Translations under genes and position numbers: made by a program
NCBI GenBank assembly: GCA_013003675.1
Contig: JABDIP010000327.1
Location: 1 to 5,949 of the forward strand
DNA: 5,949 nucleotides
Reading direction: 5' to 3'
Source of the DNA: Inquilinus sp.
Lineage (GTDB): Bacteria; Pseudomonadota; Alphaproteobacteria; DSM-16000; Inquilinaceae
The notes under the pieces: generated by a model
The model's input: the letters and a program-made list of their open reading frames with translations, nothing else
The model's database searches: none
What the model was told of the DNA's origin: nothing
Shown here: positions 1 to 5,949 of the stretch, in pieces
Numbering within the stretch: the stretch's first letter is position 1
Layout of the letters: the number at the start of each line of letters is the position of its first letter

Positions 1-58
1 TGACCGCCGCCACCGCGTCATTGACGGAGGAGGGCTTGTGATAGGCGAAACTGTACAT
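1..58 (-). CDS. coxM: Molybdenum hydroxylase FAD-binding medium subunit (CoxM-like), N-terminal fragment
   Basis: Only the first 19 codons lie in the window; the gene runs off the left edge. The visible N-terminus reads MYSFAYHKPSSVNDAVAAV. This matches the usual start of the FAD-binding (PCMH-type) medium subunit of CO-dehydrogenase-like enzymes: a short beta strand, then a 'hKPxSvxdAv' helix start. In the family this subunit takes electrons from the [2Fe-2S] clusters of the small subunit and passes them on through FAD. The ATG lies 16 bp after the coxL stop and has a GGAGG element upstream (positions 74-70), which supports this start and translation from the same mRNA. Its place after coxL completes the S-L-M order. 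The identity rests on a short stretch plus context, so the rest of the protein cannot be judged. Confidence 0.85.
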   Translation of the reverse strand, partial: MYSFAYHKPSSVNDAVAAV

Positions 59-69
59 CTCTCGGTTTC

Positions 70-74
70 CCTCC
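70..74 (-). promoter_or_regulatory. Ribosome binding site of coxM
   Basis: On the minus strand GGAGG sits just after the coxL stop codon and 11 nt before the coxM ATG. The spacing is slightly long but usable. It fixes the start of the truncated gene at the left edge. Confidence 0.6.
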
Positions 75-2441
75 CTATTCGGCCGCTTGCGCGGTCTTGC
101 CTGCCTGGATCGCCTGCCATACGCGCAGCGGCGTCGCCGGCATCTGCATGTCGGTGCCGATGGCGTCGGTGATCGCGTTCATCACCGCCGCCGGCGCGGC
201 GATCGCCCCGGCCTCGCCGCAGCCCTTCACCCCCAGCGGGTTGCTGGGATTGACCGTGGTCGTCATGCCGATCTTGAAACTGGGCAGATTGTCCGCCCTC
301 GGCATGGTGTAGTCCATGTAGGAGCCGGTGACGAGCTGGCCCGATTCCGTGTCGTAGACGCAGCCTTCCAGCATCGCCTGGCCGACGCCCTGGGCGATGC
401 CGCCATGGACCTGGCCCTCGACGATCATCGGGTTGACGATGGTGCCGAAATCGTCGACCGCGACAAAGTTGGCGATCTCGACCTCGCCGGTGTCGGGATC
501 GACCTCCACCTCGCAGATCTGGGTGCCGGCCGGGAAGGTGAAGTTCAGCGGGTCGTAGAACGCCGATTCCTCAAGCCCCGGCTCGAGATCGGCGGGGTAG
601 TTGTGCGGAACGTAGGCGGCGAAGGCGATCTCCTGGATGGTCTTCGCCCGGTCGGTGCCGGCGACGGTGAACTGGCCGTCGGCGAACTCGATATCGCCTT
701 CCGACGCCTCCAGCAGATGGGCGGCGATCTTCTTGCCCTTGGCGATGATCTTCTCCGCCGCCTTGACCAGGGCGGAGCCGCCGACCGCCAGCGAGCGCGA
801 GCCATAGGTGCCCATGCCCATCGGCGTCTTCTCGGTGTCGCCGTGGATCACCTCGACATCATTGACCGGGATGCCGAGATAGCTCGTCATCAACTGGGCG
901 AAGGTGGTCTCGTGGCCCTGGCCGTGGCTGTGGGCGCCGGTATAGACCAGCAGATTGCCGGTGGCATTGAAGCGGATCTTCGCGCTCTCCCACAAGCCGA
1001 CGCCGGCACCCAGCGAGCCGACCGCCGCCGAGGGCGCGATGCCGCACGCCTCGATATAGGCGGAGAAGCCGATCCCGCGCAGCTTTCCGTGCTTCGCCGA
1101 ATCTGCCTTGCGCTGGGGGAAGCCGGCGTGGTCGGCCAACCTCAGGGCCTCGTCGAGCGACTTGCCGTAGTCGCCGCAATCATAGGTCATGATCACCGGC
1201 GTCTGGTACGGGTAGGCGTCGGTCGGCACGAAATTGCGGCGCCGGATCTCGGCCGGGTCGATCCCGGTTTCCCGCGCCGCCGTCTCGACGATGCGCTCCA
1301 CCACATAGGTCGCTTCCGGCCGACCGGCGCCGCGATAGGCGTCGACCGGGGCGGTGTTGGTATAGACCGCCTCGACGTTGCAGTGGATCGCCGGGATCGC
1401 GTACTGGCCCGACAGCAGGGTGGCGTAGAGATAGGTCGGTACGCACGACGCGAAGGTCGAAAGATAGGCGCCCATATTGGCCACCGTGTCGACCTTCAGC
1501 GCCAGGAACTTGCCGTCCTTGTCGAGCGCCAGTTCCGCCGTCGTCACATGGTCGCGGCCATGGGCGTCGGACAGGAAGCTCTCGCTGCGCTCGCCGGTCC
1601 ATTTGACCGGCCGGCCGACCCGCTTCGACGCCCAGGCGCAAACGACCTCCTCGGCATAGATGAAGATCTTCGACCCGAAGCCGCCGCCGACATCCGGCGC
1701 AATCACCCGCAGCTTGTGCTCAGGCGCGATGCCGATGAAGGCCGACAACACCAGTCGCGCCACATGCGGGTTCTGGCTGGTGGTGTAGAGGGTCGTGCTC
1801 TCGCTGCCGGAATCGTAGTCGCCGATCGCCGCCCGCGGCTCGATCGCGTTGGGGATCAGCCGGTTGTTGACGATATCGACCTTGGTGACGCGCGCCGCCT
1901 TGGCGAAGGCGGCGTCGACCGCGGCCTTGTCGCCCAGCTCCCAATCGAAGACCCGGTTGTCGGCGATGTCGTCATGAACCAGCGGCTGTCCGGCAGCCGT
2001 GGCCTTGGCCGTCTCGACCGCCGGCTTCAGCACCTCGTAGTCGACTTCGATCGCCTCGGCGGCGTCCTTGGCCTGGGCATAGGTCTCGGCGATGACGACG
2101 GCGACATGGTCGCCGACATAGCGCACCTTGCCCTGCGCCAGCACCGGGTGCGGCCCGGCATTCATCGGCGTGCCGTCCTTGGAATTGATCATCCAGCCGC
2201 AGATCAGGCCGCCCAGCCCGTCCGCCTGCACGTCGTCGCCGGTCAGCACCGCCACGACGCCGGCGGCGGATTCCGCCGCGGCCTTGTCGATGCCCTTGAT
2301 CCGCGCATGCGCATGCGGCGAGCGCAGGAAATAGGCATGGGCCTGGCCCGGGCGATTGAAGTCGTCGGTGTAGTGGCCCTTGCCGGTGAGGAAACGTCGG
2401 TCTTCCTTGCGGCGGACCGGAGCGCCGATGCCGTCAGCCAT
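75..2441 (-). CDS. coxL: Form II CO-dehydrogenase-like molybdenum hydroxylase, large (molybdopterin) subunit
   Basis: This 788-residue protein is the catalytic subunit of a xanthine-oxidase-family hydroxylase, which holds the molybdopterin-cytosine-dinucleotide molybdenum centre in the cytoplasm. An N-terminal a/b hammerhead domain (about 15-140) opens with GAPVRRKEDRRFLTGKG, followed by the molybdopterin-binding domains. Visible cofactor motifs are GGGFGSK (252-258), GQGHE (507-511), TYGSRS (545-550) and GCGEAG (740-745), whose Glu743 is the expected catalytic base. The active-site loop is AYRGAGR (368-374). Form I CO dehydrogenases have AYxCSFR here, with the cysteine that binds copper; this protein has Gly371 at that position. 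It is therefore form II, and CO oxidation should not be assumed. Length is normal and no frameshift is seen. The start has a strong AAGGGGG ribosome site overlapping the coxS stop. The symbol coxL reflects homology, not proven function. Confidence 0.95.
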   Translation of the reverse strand: MADGIGAPVRRKEDRRFLTGKGHYTDDFNRPGQAHAYFLRSPHAHARIKGIDKAAAESAAGVVAVLTGDDVQADGLGGLICGWMINSKDGTPMNAGPHPVLAQGKVRYVGDHVAVVIAETYAQAKDAAEAIEVDYEVLKPAVETAKATAAGQPLVHDDIADNRVFDWELGDKAAVDAAFAKAARVTKVDIVNNRLIPNAIEPRAAIGDYDSGSESTTLYTTSQNPHVARLVLSAFIGIAPEHKLRVIAPDVGGGFGSKIFIYAEEVVCAWASKRVGRPVKWTGERSESFLSDAHGRDHVTTAELALDKDGKFLALKVDTVANMGAYLSTFASCVPTYLYATLLSGQYAIPAIHCNVEAVYTNTAPVDAYRGAGRPEATYVVERIVETAARETGIDPAEIRRRNFVPTDAYPYQTPVIMTYDCGDYGKSLDEALRLADHAGFPQRKADSAKHGKLRGIGFSAYIEACGIAPSAAVGSLGAGVGLWESAKIRFNATGNLLVYTGAHSHGQGHETTFAQLMTSYLGIPVNDVEVIHGDTEKTPMGMGTYGSRSLAVGGSALVKAAEKIIAKGKKIAAHLLEASEGDIEFADGQFTVAGTDRAKTIQEIAFAAYVPHNYPADLEPGLEESAFYDPLNFTFPAGTQICEVEVDPDTGEVEIANFVAVDDFGTIVNPMIVEGQVHGGIAQGVGQAMLEGCVYDTESGQLVTGSYMDYTMPRADNLPSFKIGMTTTVNPSNPLGVKGCGEAGAIAAPAAVMNAITDAIGTDMQMPATPLRVWQAIQAGKTAQAAE

Positions 2442-2448
2442 GGTCGTT

Positions 2449-2453
2449 CCCCC

Positions 2454-2456
<3 letters not shown>
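2449..2456 (-). promoter_or_regulatory. Ribosome binding site of coxL overlapping the coxS stop
   Basis: On the minus strand the TAA stop of coxS runs directly into a G-run (TAAGGGGG), leaving 7 nt before the coxL ATG. This arrangement suggests translational coupling of the small and large subunits and decides the coxL start. Confidence 0.6.
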
Positions 2457-2945
<489 letters not shown>

Positions 2946-2959
2946 CCGTTCCTCCCCAG

Positions 2960-2972
2960 AATCGTAACGATT
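2960..2972. repeat. 13-bp palindrome upstream of coxS, candidate operator
   Basis: AATCGT-A-ACGATT has two perfect 6-bp arms around one central base. It lies 14 bp before the coxS ATG, right next to the ribosome binding site, inside a locally A+T-rich patch. A dimeric repressor bound here would block transcription or initiation of coxSLM. No regulator gene is in the window, so the binding protein cannot be named. Confidence 0.4.
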
Positions 2973-3011
2973 TCGACTTTGTTATCGCCGCCCGGCCCGG
3001 CCGTGCGCCGC

Positions 3012-3029
3012 GTCCGGCTCGGGCCGGAC
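3012..3029 (-). repeat. GC-rich hairpin between coxG and coxS
   Basis: A perfect 7-bp inverted repeat, GTCCGGC and GCCGGAC, encloses a 4-nt loop (CCGA on the minus strand, TCGG on the plus). It lies about 70 bp past the coxG stop. No T-run follows on either strand, so it is not a classic intrinsic terminator. It could act as an mRNA 3'-end stabiliser, a weak attenuator, or be a by-product of high G+C. Confidence 0.4.
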
Positions 3030-3038
3030 TTGCGCAAG
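3029..3038. repeat. 10-bp perfect palindrome CTTGCGCAAG
   Basis: The sequence equals its own reverse complement over 10 bp and abuts the hairpin at 3012-3029, sharing one base with it. It could be a second protein-binding site. Short GC-centred palindromes are common in G+C-rich DNA, so confidence is low. Confidence 0.25.
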
Positions 3039-3097
3039 GCTAGGGGGCAGGGATGGGCCGGTCAAGCGGCCAGAAGCCGCGCAATGCGGTTCGGGTG

Positions 3098-3700
3098 CTA
3101 TGCAAACTGGAAGATCAGCAGCAGGAGCAGGACCAGCACGATGAGACCGGAGACCCAGGTCACCGGACTCAGTCCGCGGGCCGGCTTCGGGGCCTCGCTC
3201 GGCGGCGGGGCCGCCGCGGCTGTCGGCGCGGCCGCTGCCGCCGGTTCCGCCGCCACCGGCGGACCGCCGACATGGCGGGCGAAATTGCCGAAGAAATCGT
3301 CGGCCATCTTCTTGGCGGTGCCGTCGATCAGCCGGCTGCCGAGCTGGGCCAGCTTGCCGCCGACATTGGCGTTCACCTCATAGGTCAGCACCGTGGCGCC
3401 GCCATCCTCGGCCAGATGCACCTTGGCGCCGCCCTTGGCGAAACCGGCGGCACCGCCCTTGCCTTCGCCGGAGATCGTATAGCTCTCCGGCGGATTCAGG
3501 TCGGACAGCGTGACGTTGCCCTGGAACTTCGCCTTCACCGGGCCGACCTTGGCGGTGACCTTGGCCGTCATCTCGGTGTCGGAACTCTTCACGATCTCCT
3601 CGCAGCCGGGGATCGTCTGTTTCAGGACTTCCGGATCGTTCAGCGCCTCCCAGACCGTCTGGCGCGGCGCCTCGATGCGGTACTCGCCCTTCATGTCCAT
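3098..3700 (-). CDS. coxG: CoxG-type SRPBCC protein with C-terminal membrane anchor
   Basis: This 200-residue protein belongs to the 'CO dehydrogenase subunit G' family, a START/Bet v 1-like (SRPBCC) fold with a hydrophobic cavity. The fold spans about residues 1-143. It opens with the family pattern MDMKGEYRIEAPRQTVWEAL and then LNDPEVLKQTIPGCEEI (20-36). An Ala/Pro-rich linker (about 146-174) leads to one strongly hydrophobic helix (about 180-199, Leu/Ile/Val-rich) at the extreme C-terminus, which looks like a tail anchor facing the cytoplasm. In Oligotropha, CoxG is implicated in attaching CO dehydrogenase to the membrane; for form II clusters the role is inferred. The first ATG is preferred over Met3 because GGGAG lies 9 nt upstream of it. 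It sits between the permease and coxS, on the same strand. Confidence 0.92.
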   Translation of the reverse strand: MDMKGEYRIEAPRQTVWEALNDPEVLKQTIPGCEEIVKSSDTEMTAKVTAKVGPVKAKFQGNVTLSDLNPPESYTISGEGKGGAAGFAKGGAKVHLAEDGGATVLTYEVNANVGGKLAQLGSRLIDGTAKKMADDFFGNFARHVGGPPVAAEPAAAAAPTAAAAPPPSEAPKPARGLSPVTWVSGLIVLVLLLLLIFQFA

Positions 3701-3769
3701 CGTCGAATTCTCCCTGTGCCCCCGCGTCGCGATCGTGCTTCGGTTGTGCCGCCACGCGTCGCCGACACC

Positions 3770-5902
3770 CTATGCGCCGGTCCCGGTCGCGGCAAGTCGC
3801 CGGTCGACGCGGACGTTCCACACCAAGAAGCCGATCAGCAACGCCGAGCCGGCGATATTCACCGCCGGTCCCGCCGGCCAGAGGAGCAGCGCGCCGATGA
3901 TCGCCAGCACCGGCCGCACGACCAGCGGGTAGGGGGCCTCGGCGTGGCCTTCGATCGCCGCCACCACCGCGTAGAGACCGAGGATGGCGAACCCGAAGAT
4001 ATACAGCGCCTGGGCCGGGTCGCCGTTGAGGAACGGCGTATAGGCGAACAGCAGCGGCACGATATAGAGCGTCTTGGCCACCTTCCACGCGGTGAAGCCG
4101 GTCGCCATCGGCCGGGTGCCGGCGATCGCCGCGGCGGCGAAGGCGGTCAGGCAGACCGGCGGGGTGACGTTGCTGTCCTGGCTCAGCCAGAAGATGATCA
4201 TGTGGGCGGAGAGGAGGGCGGTGGTCAGCAGGGCCGGCGGCAGCACCTGCTCGCGGATCAGGCCGGCCATCTCGATCGGGATCGCCGCGACCAGCGCCGC
4301 CGCGTCGGCCTCCGCCATCGGCTGGCCGAGCAGGCCGGCGGTCTCCGGCGCCACCAGCATGAAGACGGCGCGGGCCGAGTCGGGCACCGTGCCGGCGGCC
4401 AGCATCGAGATCAGCTCCGACTGGGTGATCAGGTTGTAGAGCGCCGGCGCCGACAGGGTGGCGAGCACGATATAGGCGGCGGTCACCGGCAGGCCCATGC
4501 CGAGGATCAGCGAGGCGATGGCGATCAGCACGATGGCGATCATCAGGCTGCCGCCGGCCCAGTCGGCGATCATCAGCGAGAAGGTGTTGCCCAGGCCGGC
4601 ATTGGCGATGACGGTGACGATGAGGCCGACCGCCACCAGCAGCACCCCGGTCAGCACCATGTTGCGGGCGCCCAGGGCCAGCGCCTCGACGATCGCCCGC
4701 GGCCCCATCGGCTTGGCCGTCAGCCAGCTCGCCGCGATCACCGACACGATCGCGATTCCGGCGGCGAATGTCGGCGTGTAGTTCTTGACCAGCAGCACGA
4801 TGATGACGACGAGGGGCAGCAGAAAGGCGATGCCGCCGGCCTTCAGCACCGCCAGCAGCCGCGGCGCGTCGGGGTCCGGCGCCAGCCCCTGGCGCTTGGC
4901 CTCGATCCGCACATAGAAGGCGATGCCGACGAAATAGAGCAGCGCCGGCAGGAACGAGACGGCGACGATCTGGCCATAGGGTATCTGGGTGTAGTTCGCC
5001 ATCACGAAGGCGCCGGCCCCCATGATCGGCGGCATCAACTGGCCGCCGGTCGACGCCGCCGCCTCGACGCCGGCGGCGAACTGCGCCGGAAACCGCGCGC
5101 GTTTCATCAAGGGGATCGTGATCACGCCGGTGGAGACGGTGTTGGCCACCGCCGAGCCGGAAATGGTGCCGGTCAGGCCGGAGGCCAGCACGGCGACGAA
5201 GCCGGGTCCGCCGGTCACCCGCCCGGCCAGGGCGCGGGACAGATCGACGATGAACTCGCCGGCGCCGGACTTGATCAGGAAGGCGCCAAACAGGATGAAC
5301 ATGAAGACGTAAGTCGATGAAATACTGGCGATCTGGCCGAACATCCCGTCCTCGCCATAGATCGCACGCTGCAGCAGGGTCTCGGTGCTGAGGCCGGGGA
5401 AGTGCAGCGGCCCGGTGACATAGCGGCCCCACCAGGCCAGGTAGCTCAACGCGACGACGATCATCGCCGGGATGATCCAGCCGGTGGTCCGCCGGGTCAG
5501 TTCGACGCCGATGACGATGATCGCGCCGCTGGCGGCGAAATCGAGCGGGTGGGTGAAGCTGGCGCCGGAGACCGCGCGCTCGCGGACCAGGATATAGATC
5601 ACCGACGCCACCAGGGTTGCGGCGAGCAGCAGATCGAAGGCCAGCACCGCGCCGCCCGCCGCCCGGCCCTTGGCCAGCATGGTCGGGAAGATCGCCGTGC
5701 ACATCAGGCCGAGGCCGGCGAAGTGCAGGGTGTTGCGGGTCAGGTCGGGCAGCACCGCGAAGGTGTTGTACCAGACATGCGCCAGGCTGAGCGCCACGCC
5801 GATCCAGAACACCGCCTGGCCCAGCCATCCGGACAGCGGACGCGTCGAGTCGCTTTCGCCGGGCGCCCGCGCGACCTCGGCGGCGGCGCTGTCTTCGCTC
5901 AT
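3770..5902 (-). CDS. TRAP transporter permease, fused 4TM/12TM (DctQ-DctM type)
   Basis: This 710-residue polytopic membrane protein joins the small (DctQ-like, about 28-160) and large (DctM-like, about 190-625) membrane parts of a tripartite ATP-independent periplasmic transporter. Typical motifs are SGSAVANTVSTGV (248-260), EAAASTGGQLMPPIMG (280-295), GMGLPVTAAYIV (468-479) and SNVTPPVCLTAFAAAAIAGT (577-596). Further hydrophobic segments (about 632-650, 663-676, 681-696) follow. Fused permeases usually work with a TAXI-type periplasmic receptor and use an ion gradient; no receptor gene is in the window, and it may lie upstream. Residues about 490-560 look like an extra segment between core helices. 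The ATG at 5902 has no clear Shine-Dalgarno sequence. The frame stays open to the right edge without another ATG, GTG or TTG, so an earlier start outside the window is not excluded. The substrate is unknown. Confidence 0.93.
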   Translation of the reverse strand: MSEDSAAAEVARAPGESDSTRPLSGWLGQAVFWIGVALSLAHVWYNTFAVLPDLTRNTLHFAGLGLMCTAIFPTMLAKGRAAGGAVLAFDLLLAATLVASVIYILVRERAVSGASFTHPLDFAASGAIIVIGVELTRRTTGWIIPAMIVVALSYLAWWGRYVTGPLHFPGLSTETLLQRAIYGEDGMFGQIASISSTYVFMFILFGAFLIKSGAGEFIVDLSRALAGRVTGGPGFVAVLASGLTGTISGSAVANTVSTGVITIPLMKRARFPAQFAAGVEAAASTGGQLMPPIMGAGAFVMANYTQIPYGQIVAVSFLPALLYFVGIAFYVRIEAKRQGLAPDPDAPRLLAVLKAGGIAFLLPLVVIIVLLVKNYTPTFAAGIAIVSVIAASWLTAKPMGPRAIVEALALGARNMVLTGVLLVAVGLIVTVIANAGLGNTFSLMIADWAGGSLMIAIVLIAIASLILGMGLPVTAAYIVLATLSAPALYNLITQSELISMLAAGTVPDSARAVFMLVAPETAGLLGQPMAEADAAALVAAIPIEMAGLIREQVLPPALLTTALLSAHMIIFWLSQDSNVTPPVCLTAFAAAAIAGTRPMATGFTAWKVAKTLYIVPLLFAYTPFLNGDPAQALYIFGFAILGLYAVVAAIEGHAEAPYPLVVRPVLAIIGALLLWPAGPAVNIAGSALLIGFLVWNVRVDRRLAATGTGA

Positions 5903-5949
5903 CGGACGGCCGCGATTGGGGAAGTGAGGCGAGCGGCGCGGTGGGGCGG

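Larger units (their letters stand above)
2946..3097 (-). promoter_or_regulatory. Intergenic region between coxG and coxS, candidate promoter/operator region
   Basis: This is the longest non-coding stretch in the window (152 bp). The part nearest coxS (about 2958-2990) is clearly A+T-richer than its surroundings. It holds a palindrome at 2960-2972 and possible -10-like hexamers on the minus strand (GATAAC and TACGAT, each 4 of 6 to the sigma-70 consensus). No convincing -35 box lies at the right spacing, so the promoter itself is not demonstrated. A hairpin and a second palindrome lie further upstream (3012-3038). The layout would suit a separately controlled coxSLM unit, but read-through from coxG remains equally possible. 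Confidence 0.35.

Noticed and set aside
75..2441. True (form I) aerobic CO dehydrogenase
   Set aside because: The diagnostic AYxCSFR motif is absent, and the S-L-M gene order is that of form II rather than the M-S-L order of form I.
3012..3029. Intrinsic terminator after coxG
   Set aside because: The hairpin is real, but no T-run follows it on either strand, so it is recorded as a hairpin only.
3723..3762. Direct repeat of CGCGTCGC (3723-3730 and 3755-3762) between the permease and coxG, 32 bp apart
   Set aside because: An 8-mer made of C/G-rich triplets repeats easily by chance at this base composition; no further similarity extends it.
3053..5320. Plus-strand open frame of 755 codons opposite coxG and the permease
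   Set aside because: Its product is extremely rich in Arg, Gly, Asp, Gln and His with no recognisable domain, and it lies antisense to two real genes.
3378..5828. Minus-strand open frame of 816 codons overlapping the permease in another frame
   Set aside because: It is a shifted-frame reading of the permease and coxG, with Arg/Gly/Pro-rich composition. The permease frame has clear TRAP motifs and membrane helices.

Overview
The window is G+C-rich, by eye about two-thirds G+C with strong G/C preference at third codon positions. That and the protein style suggest a free-living alphaproteobacterium, perhaps Rhodospirillales-like; the taxon is inferred from gene style only. Every convincing gene is on the minus strand, so the transcriptional order runs from high to low coordinates. 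The long plus-strand open frames are antisense shadows of these genes.

Layout in transcription order: (1) a fused TRAP-type membrane permease of the 4TM/12TM kind (5902-3770); (2) coxG, a membrane-anchored SRPBCC-fold protein (3700-3098); (3) a 152-bp intergenic region holding a hairpin and two perfect palindromes; (4) coxS, the [2Fe-2S] subunit (2945-2454); (5) coxL, the molybdopterin catalytic subunit (2441-75); (6) the first 19 codons of coxM, the FAD subunit, cut by the window edge (58-1). coxS, coxL and coxM are separated by only 12 and 16 bp, so they almost certainly form one transcription unit. The TRAP-coxG gap is 69 bp.

Together coxS, coxL and coxM would make a three-subunit molybdenum hydroxylase. 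Its large subunit carries the form II motif AYRGAGR, not the form I CO-dehydrogenase motif AYxCSFR, and the order S-L-M is also the form II order. The enzyme is therefore better described as a CODH-like (xanthine dehydrogenase family) hydroxylase of unknown substrate than as a true CO dehydrogenase. The co-directional TRAP permease suggests, by inference only, that the substrate or a related compound is an imported small organic molecule, often an organic anion for this transporter class. CoxG probably helps membrane attachment or maturation of the hydroxylase.

Nothing here is a clearly undescribed system. The points most worth following are the substrate of the form II enzyme with its linked transporter, and the palindrome-bearing region in front of coxS. 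No RNA genes, mobile elements, CRISPR arrays or integrase sites were seen.
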